A stretch of 64,000 nucleotides of DNA, from contig JAJEKV010000015.1 in assembly GCA_021234155.1 (NCBI GenBank), positions 12,400,304 to 12,464,303 of the forward strand, in the 5' to 3' direction. A model generated the notes under the pieces. It worked only from the letters and a program-made list of their open reading frames with translations, was not told where the DNA came from and made no database searches. The stretch comes from Isoetes taiwanensis. Its lineage: Eukaryota; Streptophyta; Lycopodiopsida; Isoetales; Isoetaceae. Shown piece after piece: positions 38,656 to 49,239 of the stretch (positions within the stretch are counted from its first letter, which is position 1; each line of letters starts with the position of its first letter). Both the position numbers and the translations under genes were made by a program.

Positions 38656-39075
38656 TCAATGGTCCCCTCGAGATCTCCGGGCGATGTGTAAATCCTTTGG
38701 CATTATTGTAGCACGCTTGGCATGAATGGCGCAAAGGTTTGCGTCTCCAAAAGGGCCACCAGGTAATCCTCTCTGGCTTCCTGCAAGGCATGGATGGCAT
38801 AGGTTTGGAACCTAAGCTCGGTCTTGAATTCCTGGGCAATCTCCCAAACCAACTGCTGGAATGTCAACTTTCGTAGGATGAGTTCGGTGGATTTCTGGTA
38901 TTTTCGAATCTCCCTCAAGGCTACCATGCCAGTTTCTCCATCTGTGGGGCTTCTTCTTGGCAGCCGGCAGCTTGGGGAGGGTCTTACTTGTTGTAGGAGA
39001 GTGTCCAACAGCATTAACCTGATCTTAGCGTCGACTGGGGGATGTGGCCTTGCCTCCCCCCCACGGCTTGAAGGC
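38656..39075 (-). pseudogene. Histone H3 pseudogene (divergent, frameshifted)
   Basis: The minus strand encodes most of the histone-fold part of H3: [14 protein letters not shown], then a helix-2 region FKTELRFQ, then in another frame [16 protein letters not shown] and a C-terminal RRSRGDH with a stop where H3 normally ends. Compared with H3, one base is missing near 38733 (GAGGAC has become GAGAC) and one extra A interrupts the frame just before TGMVALRE (near 38926), after a recognisable [10 protein letters not shown]. The amino tail upstream is not recognisable as an H3 tail. Substitutions at normally invariant sites (for example [14 protein letters not shown]) show relaxed selection. The core is closer to canonical H3 than to CENH3. 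With no intron visible it may be a retrocopy. Confidence 0.8.
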
Positions 39076-39191
39076 ACTTCTTATAGTTTTCTTCCAACTT
39101 GTGCGTAGACTTTTTGGCCTTCGTTTTATCGTAGATGGCCCAAGTTGATCAGCATCATGTTTAGCTTGAGTTCCGCTACCCCCTCAGCTTC

Positions 39192-39500
39192 TTATCGTGC
39201 ATGTCTTTCCAGTGTTTGGCGGACCTCGACCCTTCTTAGCATCTCAATGATGTACATGTCGGGCCTGGCTGCCATTTCTAGCTCAATCGACTGTTGGAGC
39301 TCGGGAGTGATATAATCAGGGAAATTATTCCATAGAAAACTCTGAGTCTCCTCATCATAGTAGTAGAAGGGTAGGGTAAGAGGGCATCCTTCGATGATAG
39401 CCTCTCCATTTTCCAAGTAAACATAGTGGGCACCCCTATCCCTTGGATCTCTACTAGCCACTTCTTGGGCATCTGCCACTATAGCCAAGTCCATAACCCA
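39192..39500 (-). CDS. Hypothetical protein exon, function unknown
   Basis: A minus-strand open frame with coding character (acidic, aromatic-rich, e.g. YLENGEAIIEG and YYYDEETQSFLW). It is preceded by a strong acceptor-like sequence (TTTCTTCTGTGCAG at the 39500 boundary). An ATG lies at 39494, two codons in. It ends in TAA at 39192, about 115 bp before the H3 pseudogene on the same strand. I recognise no family. It could be one exon of a real gene, a fragment of a transposon-borne gene, or part of the same dead locus as the H3 relic. Confidence 0.35.
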   Translation of the reverse strand, partial: WVMDLAIVADAQEVASRDPRDRGAHYVYLENGEAIIEGCPLTLPFYYYDEETQSFLWNNFPDYITPELQQSIELEMAARPDMYIIEMLRRVEVRQTLERHAR

Positions 39501-39629
39501 CTGCACAGAAGAAAAATAATGTCCCCAGAAATCGGCAAATACTTGAATTTTTGAAAGCGTATATAAAAATATATATTGCAGCTGCCGAGGTGGTTTTCCG
39601 ATCTTAAAATCAAATTCTAGACTCATTTT

Positions 39630-41900
39630 TTCCTGTTAGCATGCCCTTAAGCAAATGCTAAAATTCTTTTTCTTGGAGCATCTCCCGAGGATGTTTTATT
39701 TCATTCAAGTAGCCTTGCGATGGCGCAAGAATCGCCTTCATGCGAGCTTCCTACAAAAAGTTATGGCCTCCGAGAGCAGGGGGGCCACATTCTGCCAAAA
39801 AGCCAATAGGGTTCAACTCTTACATCCTACAACTTACTTCCTAATTTACTCATTTTTCATATACTTAAGTTAAATAGCACACTCCCTACGGATTTAGGGG
39901 TAATTTTCTTCGTTAAAGATTCCCTACCAACTAATCGATCTAACGAGTTAGAGCATGGCCAAGGCTATGATCTGGTCTACCAAGGTCATTTCTTTGATAC
40001 TATTGTGATGCTCCCCCAACCAATATAATGCTTTCATTATATAAATACGAGAAATTCCCCGCCCATGGCAACTCAAGCACCACAGAAAGGCCCTCCGTCT
40101 GACTCGGACCACTTGTGATGGGTAAGTGTCCGAGTGAAGGGCACGGAGGTGTCATTTGTCCTATGCCTTCTATGGGAAATCCTATATGGTAGAAACATAC
40201 ATACATGTTAGCACCTAACAACAATATATATATATAATAAAATATACCACCAGGAAGGGTAGTCCATCCATCAACAAGACGACATCACACAATATCAATG
40301 TACATAGCAAATGCATCACAAATGAAGGTTCTAAACCGGACTCAGATTCAAGGGGGTCAACTGACGGTCAGGGCCTCTGGCTAACAACAGACGAAATCAT
40401 GGCATCATCATTGGCTGGCATAGAACAATGGCTAGGGTAGTTCACTCCATTCGCCCCTCCTGTACACACTTTGTAGATATGTTAAAGCATGCTATGGCAT
40501 GAATGTAACCTTCTAAAGACATAATCTCATGGATTCACCCTATGAGACTACTCTAGGTTGCGTCTCCCTAGTCTGATGAGGCAGGATAAGGACAAATCCC
40601 CTCCTGGAGCACAATGGTTCCATGGGTGCCTAGAGGATCGTGGCACCACTGACGCCCGCACATCCATACCCGATTTATCCCCCAAAATCCATAGGTCGTC
40701 TCACCACACCTATCGAGCCCCGGACGTCCTTTCAGGACACGACCTGCGGCCCAAGTGGTGTCAGACCCATAACCGGCCCACACACAATGACCGACTATAA
40801 GCTTATCATACTATAGGAACTCCAGTAGCCACGCTCAGCAAGGCTCCGCCTCCACTTCACCATTGTACCCGTTATATGGTGCTCATTCTTGGCATAGCAT
40901 CTACATCTAGGTGGGCTCTTGTGCACATTAGGGAGATTTAACTAGGAACATCTCTACTACTAGATGGCCTTCAGGTCTTTACCCCCATTAATTCCCACAA
41001 CATGGGAGGAACAGAAAGAGAACAATCATCGTACATACATCCATCCATAACCTCAATTAGAGCATGAAATAGAGATTAATCATACAACTACATATATAAA
41101 GGTTAGCTAGAAGCTCAGACTACCTAAGTACCAACTCGTGTCTTGGCTAGAGCCATTATCTCTTAAGGTTTCCATATAGCTGGTCTGGTTAGAGATGAAC
41201 AAGCAGCTCCTTCTTCACCAATCTCCCCAGATCGATTTTTGAGCAGAATTGAGGTAGAAGGTCCACTTGGTTCTCTCCCAAATGGGCAAGTAGCTTGGGC
41301 CAATCGAGTTGGTCCAAGTGGCCTCTCCTTAATGGCCTAATTATCTTAACATATATAAATATTGTAGGTTGATTCTGCTAGAATATTAGTCTAAGATCCC
41401 TATCCAAAGTTTTGACACCTCCACGAATTTCATGTGCAACACTTCTTTCTATCTATCTATCTATAAATCTTTTTGACACGTATCATATACAGATGTTTCA
41501 AAAGTAGTTGTCTCTTTCTCGCTCACATTCAAGTGTGCATTAGATTTTTCTTTGGGGAATTCCTATCTCTTTCTCTGCAGCAGCGCAACTATTTACTGTT
41601 CTAGTGATTCCATTCTTTTTCCTTGAATCTATACACAGACGAAGATAAAGGTGTTTTGTGTATATAAGCACAGTAAATAGGGAAGCAAAAAATAGATGTA
41701 TGCAGATGATGGAAAATAGTTATGTGCCAAATGTGGGTTTGCTTTTCTTTTTATATTCTGTGTGTTGCCTGGTTGGTTAGATGCAGCTCATATTCCGTTA
41801 AAGATGCTAAGAACTGACGAGTTTGTTTCAACACCTATTCTTCAGCATCTATTGTTTTCTCCTTCAGCATCTATTTTTCAGCGCCTGTTCTTCAAGTGGA
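39630..41900. other. Intergenic spacer with one long hairpin
   Basis: No gene is supported. The notable item is a hairpin at 40092-40149: an outer stem CCTCCGT/ACGGAGG and an inner 12-bp stem ACTCGGAC-ACTT/AAGTGTCCGAGT with one bulge, around the loop 'gtgatgggt'. The region 40330-40800 is less AT-rich than its surroundings. Open frames on both strands cross it without motifs, and it may be an old LTR or other repeat I cannot name. Confidence 0.45.
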
Positions 41901-41928
41901 TATTTTGGAGCCAGATGGTCGGAGCTAG

Positions 41929-42975
41929 ATGCATGAACGCGGATATGTGCGTCCTATGCCTCACATGATGACAGTTTCACATGCAGGTATGCATCTAAGC
42001 CTTTCGACATTGCCTAATTCAAATCCCAGTGCATCCAAGATGGAAAGAAAGACAATGTATGGAGTTGTTTGTGTAGGATCTAGATTAAAATCACAAGGCT
42101 TGGATATGATTCAAGAAGGTGCAAGCCTGAAGTTAGGTCATTAGGATTGACTTGCTCTACTTGAGAAATTTGCTATGTAGTATATATTATTCTTTCTTAA
42201 TTCTATCTTGCTTTCCTTTCATTAGGAATGGGCTCATTTTCTGAGAATATGTAAGGATTATGGATGAACCACTACTTCTTTGACTAGGAAGAGATGCCTT
42301 GCATTTAAAACTTCCTTCATCTTCTTCTTTTTTATTTTAGGATGGGGTTGCGAATTGTGCCAAGAATGCCGCGTATTACGCCGCATGCAGCGTTCCCTTT
42401 CATCTTGTGGTCCCCCTTGCGGGACGCTCGCAGACGGCATTGATTGCCCAAATTTGAACCCGCAGAGCTCCCATCCAAATCGGATTCTTTTCACTCCCTA
42501 CATTTACAGTCCGTCCAATTGATCGTCGAGACACTTTGATGCTAGAGTTCTAAGTCTCAGGTTTTCTTCTGTTAGCTTCTATGTTGATGCATTTTTCTAA
42601 GCTGTTTTTCATTTTTTTTCTAAAAAAAGTGGATGAAGACAGGGTTCCGCTGCATCACAGATTGATTGGCACAGCTCGAATCTGGCTGTCAGATCTTCTA
42701 GAGTATGCAAGGCTTTGTGGTAAGGGAGCAAAAATTTGCATATTTTTCAGTGTTTATAGGCTTTTCGGAAAAGCTCGTGGAATGCTTGATGTGTCATTTA
42801 CGCTTCAAGAAGCTGTTGTGATTCTTCAAGCCGCAACTGCTCCTTTGATGAATCGCAGGGTAGAGCAAAAGGCCTGATTTTGAACCACTTCCTTCTGGTT
42901 ATGCCCAACCCTATTCTTCGATCTCAAATCCTAAGCAGTTACAAACAGAACAGAGTATGGAAAAGTATTACTGAG
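41929..42975 (+). pseudogene. Decayed C2-domain (SRC2-like) gene relic
   Basis: Pieces in different plus frames resemble parts of plant SRC2-like C2-domain proteins, in the expected order. At 42048-42090 is KTMYGVVCVGSRLKSQ (C2 strand with the usual xYAVVxVxG). At 42630-42830 are LIGTARIWLSDLLE and, after a gap, VYRLFGKARGMLDVSFTL (SRC2-like 'GK-x-GxLxxSF'). At 42862-42930, in a new frame, is PDFEPLPSGYAQPYSS, like the Pro/Tyr/Gly-rich linker. Stops and frame changes separate the pieces. Some gaps could be introns, but no consistent gene model emerges. The identification rests on short matches from memory of the family and is tentative. Confidence 0.33.
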
Positions 42976-44453
42976 GTGTTATTGCATGTTTATGTCAATT
43001 ATGAATGGCATGCAAGTTCCCAGTTATCTTTGCTAGCATTATGGATCTGCATCATTTTCCAATTACCTATATTGCCAGATGTAACCTTTTCATAGACTAA
43101 CAGTAGGGCATATCTACGTTAAAATGCACAGGCCGCAATGAAGCTGTTGGAATTTGGCGAGTCTTTGTAAAATCTGGATATGGATTTGGGTTCAGAATTT
43201 AGAGGCAATATGGCTTTGAGCTCCATCATAAAGTGGAGACAAATCCAACAGAAAGTGCATTTGTGTACATGGGTTATGTGTTAGCTACAGAATACAGGTT
43301 AATCAAGCTTTTATCGGTGAAGGTGGTCTTGCACTAAAGCTGGAGGTAAGTCAATCAAGGGCAGCATTTTGACAGTATTTGTCTTCATTCTAGACTTATT
43401 GTTTTCTTTTGTTGCCAAGATTGTTGCTTAGATTTGGCTAAAATCGAAGATATGCTGAGAGTTCTGTCTGCTATTATCTGGCACATTTTGAAGTAGCTGA
43501 AGCTATGATTGAAATGTTGTGTGGAGTTATGATTGGATGGGATATTAAGATATTGAGGTACTCTTTCATCTCGATATTGAGATTGTTGTAGCACATAACT
43601 TCTAAATTAGGCATTGCCTTCTTTATTTTTATAGTTTTACTTACACACCATTATTCATTTGAAGGATTCACAACTAGCTTGCATGTTTTGTCCTTGGAAA
43701 ATTTAGAAAAATGTATATCAGTGTCATAGTTTTGGATCATAAAACAGAAAACAGAAATATTCAAATGCTACAACAAACAACAATATTTCCATCTAGTATG
43801 TGCGATTTTTTTTCTTTACGCCATTGTTCCCAGTGATGGTTTTGGGTTTTGCGATTAATATATGTTTTTTTTGAAGATTGTGGTGTTACATGCAACCATG
43901 TCTCATCAATTGTTTCATTGCAGGTGTTATCCAAAAACATTGACTTGCTATATTGAATTTGCGTTGATAGCAAGTACCGCAAGATGTTATAGTATGTGAT
44001 GGTGCTATATTGCCTAAAATGTAAGTTTTCTTAGCCCAGTTCTTAACTGGTTTTTGTAATCCAGTGCCTAGATTTAGTTTTTTATCTAATCTTGATCATT
44101 TATACTATTTCAGCATAGATTCTACTAGAAGAGCTGAATTTTAGGTCTAAATTCTTTAGAATCGTTGCACGCCATTTTTAATGTGTTCAACACATATTGC
44201 TTGGGCTTTTTGCTACATGGTGTTTCTTCAAGGTCCAGAGTTGAAGAGGCAGAAGTATTTGAAATCCACATTTAATAATTACATAAAGGAAGCAATTTAG
44301 ATGACTTTAGTTGGCATGTGGTTTATATCTGCGACAAATGTTTAACACCAATATATAATTTGTTTACTCATTTCTAAGAGTATTCGTAATCTCTGTTCCA
44401 CCCTTTGCTAAGGGCCAGACCTGGATTTGTTATGCAACGGCCTTATTTGTCAA
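42976..44453. other. Spacer, no gene seen
   Basis: A T-rich stretch. Some plus-strand fragments near 43130-43310 (e.g. RNEAVGIWRVFVKSGYGFGF) look weakly coding and may be the 3' continuation of the C2 relic, but stops break them. Nothing else is supported. Confidence 0.4.
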
Positions 44454-44560
44454 CTAGTAATGGTGCCCAGCATTGCTGGGCATACGTTGGGAACCTGTGT
44501 GGACTGAAACTTGTTCATCTCAGACTCCTTTTCATAAATCTAATATAATCGAAACTAAGT
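44454..44560 (-). mobile_element. Helitron-type 3' end with perfect hairpin
   Basis: The minus strand reads ...TGCCCAGC aat GCTGGGCA, ten more bases, then CTAG followed by T. The hairpin is at 44464-44482 (8-bp perfect stem) and the terminal CTAG at 44454-44457. The adjoining sequence 'cttgttcatctcagactcct' matches the decayed copy at 32342-32440. The element should extend to the right, into or past the polypyrimidine tract; no 5' TC terminus or coding sequence was recognised. Confidence 0.65.
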
Positions 44561-44601
44561 CCAGCATTGCTGTGCGATAATAGGTTTTTGTATATTCCTT
44601 T

Positions 44602-45924
44602 TATCTTTTGCTCTATCCTGCGTTTCCTTTTTTCATCATTCTCCTACGCATTTTCTTTTTTACTTTTCCTTCTAACCTGTTTTCCCTACACGTCTTCTTT
44701 TTCCTTTCTCCTTTTTTTCTTTTTTTAACCCCTTCTCCCTCCCCTTCCATTCCCTTCCTTTTCCCCTTTTTGTTTTTCCCTTTCTCTTTTTCTGATGGAC
44801 TTTTTCCCTTCCCTTTTCACTCTTTTCCCTTTCTTCTTAATTTTCTCGTACCCTTTCTCCCTTTCCCTTTCCCTTTCCCTTTCTCTTTCTCTTTACCTAT
44901 GCCCTTTTTTTGTTTCCTTTTCCCCATCTTTTTCATGTGCCCTTTTTCTTCCTTTCCACACCCTCTTCCTCTTTATTCCATGCCCGTCATTTTTCCATTT
45001 CTCTCTCCCTTTTTTCTTGTACCCTTTTTTCTTTCATCCCCCGCCCCCTTTTCATCTCGGTTTTATTTTTCCTTCCTTTTTCATCCTTTCTCTTCTGCCC
45101 TTTCCCTTTTTCCCGTGCCTTTTTCCCGTTTCCCTTCCTACTTCCTTTTCCTTTTCTCTTCCCCTTTCCTTTTCCCATGCCTTCTTCAATTCTTTTTTTC
45201 CTACTCTTTTTACATGCCCCTTTCCTCTCCTCACGCTCTTCCCCCTTTCCATTTTTTCCGTTTCCCTATTCCCCTTTTTCTTTTTTCTTTTTCCATTTTC
45301 TATGCTCTTTTTCCCTTGCTTTCTTTCCCTTTGCTCACCCTTTGCCTCTTCCATTTTTCCCTTGCCCTTTTCCCCGTTCTCTTTCCTATTTTCCTCACCT
45401 TTTTCCTCGCGTCCTTTTTTCCTTTCTTTCCCCCCTCCTTTTTGCCTCCCTTTTCCTTTTTCCTTTGCCTTCGTTTTTTATCTCTTCTCCTTTTCCATGT
45501 GCCCTTTTTCCCTTTCTTTCCCTCTTTCTTTTCCATTTCTCTTTTCATTTTTATTTTCCCATACCTTTTTTCATCCCTTTTTCCTCACCCTTTTTACGTG
45601 CTCCTTTTCCTCATTTCTCACCCTCTTCCCCTTTTCTGTTTTCCCCATTTCCCTATCCCCCTTTTTTGTTTTCCTTTCCCCTTTCCCATGCTATTTTTTC
45701 CTTTCTTTTTTTCTTTTCCTCACCTTATTCTTCTTCAAAGTTTTGTCGTGCCCTTCCCCTCTTCCTCTTTTCCATTTTCCTCTCTCATTTCCTCGTGCCC
45801 TTTTTCCATTCCCTTTTCCCCTTTCCTCCTCGTTTTTCGTTTTGTTTTTCCTTTTTATTTTCCCATGTTTTTTTCGTCTCTCCACCATTTTTCCCTTCCC
45901 TTTTCCTCCTTTCCTCACACTTTC
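44602..45924 (+). repeat. 1.3-kb polypyrimidine tract, diverged tandem structure
   Basis: The plus strand is almost wholly C and T, with runs such as 'ccctttcccttttcc' broken by ATG/GTG-containing spacers. Blocks recur at long range: 45213-45302 and 45600-45690 align (both run '...cacgctcttccccctttcc...' or '...caccctcttccccttttc...' and then '...ccctattcccctttttc...'), giving a period near 390 bp. Shorter phrases such as 'gccctttttc' recur many times. Open frames of up to 458 codons are Phe/Pro/Ser/Leu low-complexity translations of this tract in several frames and are not genes. Long homopurine-homopyrimidine DNA can form triplex (H-DNA). Confidence 0.9.
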
Positions 45925-45985
45925 CCTCTTATGTCTGCTGTAATTCCTTGCATGAGACATGAATGCCTCTTATGTCTGCTGTAAT
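45925..45985. repeat. 20-bp direct repeat at the transposase breakpoint
   Basis: CCTCTTATGTCTGCTGTAAT occurs at 45925-45944 and again at 45966-45985, 41 bp apart. The right copy belongs to the transposase coding sequence (codons for YYSRHKR on the minus strand). The left copy abuts the polypyrimidine tract. The transposase is cut exactly between them, so the repeat marks a rearrangement or template-switch junction. Confidence 0.85.
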
Positions 45986-46695
45986 AGTCTTCCCCATTTG
46001 GGTTTCCTCCATAAAAAAATATGGGATCCGTCAACTGCACCATATATATTGGGCAACCCTGTTGCATCATGGAATTCCTTAATGCACTGAATTAATCTTG
46101 CACCTGTAGGCATTGCAACAAAACGTTTGTACAGCATTGTCTTCGAAGCCAATACAAGCGTGATTTTCTTGGTATATTTCTGTACTGTTGCTTTCCCAAC
46201 ATAAAATCTCTGACCGACATGTAAGGGCATATCCCCGTGTGCAAGAAAATACAGAACCATAGTAACTGCTTTCCTTGGATCAACAGGGGGCCTTACTTTA
46301 TTTCCGGGCCTGACAAGATAGGGCACAATTAAACCTACCAATCTCTCAAATGTGGCTCTCTTCATCCTGTAAAATTGGTGCCACATATCATCTTCAAAGG
46401 AAGCTATACAATTCCATGCGTGGTTATCGATACTATCCCATTGTGTTCTCTGCCTTGGAGCAATCCAAAATCTTCTTGGTGGTCTTCTAACCCTGCTGGA
46501 ACCCGCAACCATTAAAGCTGCAGATGCACAAAAAAACATACCATTGTTATCCTCTAAAACCTGATCATCGAACAGGGTCATTGGGTCTTCGAGCTCGTTG
46601 AGTTCCAATAGCTGCAAGCAGTATCTCTGTAATGCAAATCCGAGTGTCAAAGCCCGAAAAAGCATGGCAATCATACCAAGAATGACCGGATCCAT
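45945..46695 (-). pseudogene. PIF/Harbinger transposase, locus 1 (3'-truncated)
   Basis: The N-terminal two thirds of a DDE_Tnp_4/ALP1-like PIF/Harbinger transposase, start ATG at 46693-46695 (MDPVILGMIA). The N-terminal region DDMWHQFYRMKRATFERLVG and KATVQKYTKKI leads to the first catalytic Asp in GAVDGSHI. About 11 bp are missing just after WRKP relative to locus 2, shifting the frame so that translation ends in TAA at 45970. In the shifted frame EDYYSRHKRHSCLMQG continues as in locus 2 until the sequence breaks at the 20-bp direct repeat. The second Asp and the Glu are absent, so it is inactive. It is divergently arranged with the Myb/SANT gene at 47656, the usual PIF/Harbinger two-gene layout. 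Confidence 0.92.
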
Positions 46696-47009
46696 GGTTT
46701 AGTGGCCGGAATCGAAAGAATGGGGAGGGAAAACTAGAATTGAATTATCCCACATAGCCCGCCGAACCAAGAAATACAGGCTTGAATATCCCACAATTTG
46801 GCGCCCGAATTGAACGTTACGATCGAATTATCCCACATTTTCTCTCGTCGGCCGGAATTGATGCATGATCGAAAATCCGGCAAACAGCAAAAATTCTGCC
46901 AATAACAGAGGCTGTTAAGCCTCGAGAGACAATCGTAAAAAATACGTACATTTCGGGGAGGAACCGTATGTGACGAGAGATGGATTTTTTTACGAGCATG
47001 TGGCCGACG

Positions 47010-47202
<193 letters not shown>

Positions 47203-47308
47203 TGTTGGCCACATGGGGGTTGAGAGATGATTTGAGAGATGGGAAGAGATGGGAGATGGCGAGAGATGAAGGGAGAGTCAAAAATTTGGCTCTCCCTTTG
47301 AGAGACAA

Positions 47309-47336
47309 AACGCCCCTAACTATTGTTAGGGGCGTT
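47309..47336. repeat. Perfect 12-bp hairpin
   Basis: AACGCCCCTAAC, loop TATT, GTTAGGGGCGTT. A further partial copy, GTTAGGGGC, lies about 30 bp downstream (from about 47364). It falls in the divergent spacer ahead of the Myb/SANT gene. It could be a subterminal transposase-binding motif, a terminal inverted repeat remnant, or a short nested MITE pair. Confidence 0.8.
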
Positions 47337-47655
47337 CCCATTAACCCTCTCGCATGTGTTATGGTTAGGGGCATAACGGCCGGTTTTTGAGTTTTGGCGC
47401 CCGAAAACTCTCCCGGAAATCGAGCCACCAATTCCGACCCCTTCAAGAAATGATCCCCTGCTCTTTGATCTGCCCGCGCACCTCCTGCTCCAATTCCGCA
47501 TTAGGGTGTCGAGATCGGCCTTGCAATCCAAATTCTTCAAGCATTTGCATTAAGATTTCGGTTCTCAGGTTTGGAATCCTTCTTGTAAATTTCTGATTTA
47601 AATTGTGTTCAAGAAGTAATTTACTGTCAAATTCTGTTACAGCAGACTCTAAATC

Positions 47656-48858
47656 ATGACTAGAGCTTCTAGATCTGCTCTTCCAGCAACCGCGAAACCC
47701 TTTGTGCCCCCTAGAACCGAGATATTGCCTTCTAAGAGGCCGAAGAAGATGACAGGTCAAATTCCTGAATCTGATGCATTGCAGATCAGCTCTCAGCCTG
47801 AAGGTGCAAAGGATTGCAATCCGAGGAAGCAGAAAAAGGCAATGGTTCCAAATCCTGGTGAGTCGATGCCCCCTGATAATTCTTTGGCCTTGATTGTTCA
47901 TGGAATTGATGTTGATGCCATTCAAAGCAAGAAAAGAAAGCGTCCTGTTGATTGGTCTGATAATGCAATTGGCACAATGCTTTCCTTGATGAAAGAATAT
48001 AAAGTGCACAATAATGGAAACATTAATCTGTCCGCCAGTCAGTGGAGAGAGATCATGATAAAACTTCGACATTCAGTAGAGGGCTTAGAAGATTTAAGGC
48101 AGTTGAGAAACAAATGGGATAAATTGCAGATTAAATTTAGGGATGAAAAAGAAGCTTCAAACAGGACTGGAGCAGAACCTTCGAGCTGGCCATGGTTTGA
48201 AGTCATGGAAGATTTAAAGCACGGACAGACTAATGAGAGAGACATACCTGGTGGTGGAGATGATGGATCTTTTGGTCCCGAGGCATTTCAAGAAGCTGAT
48301 ATGTTCACAAATGAATTTATGTCTCAAGCATTCTATGAGACAATTGGCACTGAAGCTTCATTTTTTGAAGAGGAATTTGTGAATGTTGAGAATGTGAATG
48401 TTGAGAACAATGGAGGTGTTCCTGCCAGTCCATACAGTCCAATTGGCAATGGCAGTAAAGACAATTCTAGTAATCAGAAAGAAAATGGTGGGAAAGAGAC
48501 TCCAAGTGGCTGCAATATTTCTGATACAAGCCCAAGATCTCCTGCTTGCAATAAACCAGGAGTTTATGGGAAGCCAACAACCAAAAGAAGATCTCGAGTT
48601 CATATAGATGAAGATGTTGCAGCAGGCATATCTAAAATGGCAAACAGTTTTGGGGAAAATGAAGCAAGGAAATTGGAGTTCATGAGGGAGGATTCTGTGA
48701 AGAAGGCAGAATTGATCAAAGAATTGGAGACAATGAGATCAGCTAATAGCTTGAAAATTGTTGAATCAATGGCCACCATGACACAAAGCATTTGTCAGAT
48801 GACAAAAGATACCCTCCTGGAGATTGCCAAGCTTGCTTCATCGAAATCAAATTCCTAA
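47656..48858 (+). CDS. Myb/SANT-like DNA-binding protein of PIF/Harbinger element
   Basis: An intact ORF of 400 residues. Residues ~1-95 are basic and probably disordered, with possible nuclear signals SKRPKK (26-31) and SKKRKR (91-96). Residues ~98-175 form a trihelix/Myb-SANT-like domain with the three spaced tryptophans of this fold, in VDWSDNAI, SASQWREI and LRNKWDKLQIKF. A variable Asn/Gly/Ser-rich acidic region follows, then a helical C-terminal segment (~315-395), with TTKRRSRVHIDEDVAAGISK at its start and LEFMREDSVKKAELIKELE inside it, likely a coiled coil. In PIF/Harbinger elements this protein (ORF1) imports the transposase to the nucleus and helps it bind the element ends. The partner transposase at 46695 is dead, so it could now act only on copies elsewhere. 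Domesticated host genes of this type exist, so a host role cannot be excluded. No intron is needed. Confidence 0.88.
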   Translation: MTRASRSALPATAKPFVPPRTEILPSKRPKKMTGQIPESDALQISSQPEGAKDCNPRKQKKAMVPNPGESMPPDNSLALIVHGIDVDAIQSKKRKRPVDWSDNAIGTMLSLMKEYKVHNNGNINLSASQWREIMIKLRHSVEGLEDLRQLRNKWDKLQIKFRDEKEASNRTGAEPSSWPWFEVMEDLKHGQTNERDIPGGGDDGSFGPEAFQEADMFTNEFMSQAFYETIGTEASFFEEEFVNVENVNVENNGGVPASPYSPIGNGSKDNSSNQKENGGKETPSGCNISDTSPRSPACNKPGVYGKPTTKRRSRVHIDEDVAAGISKMANSFGENEARKLEFMREDSVKKAELIKELETMRSANSLKIVESMATMTQSICQMTKDTLLEIAKLASSKSNS

Positions 48859-49239
48859 ATTGAGGTATTTCGAGGTTTTTCACCTATCAATTCTATACTC
48901 GCTTTTTTCATATTCCGTAATACTGCTATGAATTACATTATTTTGAGATTCGAAGTTCTTTACATGTTTGTCTCATATTGTCTCATGTGATGTAATGGGT
49001 AGGTCATTTTCAATTCTTTAAGAATTTTTCTATTTGCAAACTGAAGTCGTCTGACATAACAGTCTGCCCCATTAGTTCAAATCCAATAACATGCTTGTTA
49101 TTGGTCTGGTAGTCATATAATTCCAATATATGATTTCGGAACATTATAGATTCTGGTCCAATGTACCATCAGCTAGCAGCACATAAATGCACCCTCGTAT
49201 ATTGTGCCCACATTATTTCTTCCTTTTTCTATTGAGGAG
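48859..49239. other. 3' flank of Myb/SANT gene
   Basis: An AT-rich spacer with a perfect 9-bp hairpin at 49083-49104 (CCAATAACA tgct TGTTATTGG). No Harbinger terminal inverted repeat or TTA/TAA target duplication could be identified, so the element's right border is unknown. Confidence 0.4.

Noticed and set aside
40558-40800. Overlapping plus and minus ORFs of 71-80 codons
   Set aside because: Less AT-rich spacer lets both strands stay open; no recognised domain or codon signature.
44608-45984. Long open frames (458, 382 and 350 codons) in the polypyrimidine tract
   Set aside because: They translate C/T-only DNA into Phe/Pro/Ser/Leu strings in several overlapping frames; stops are rare simply because purines are rare. 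There is no domain.
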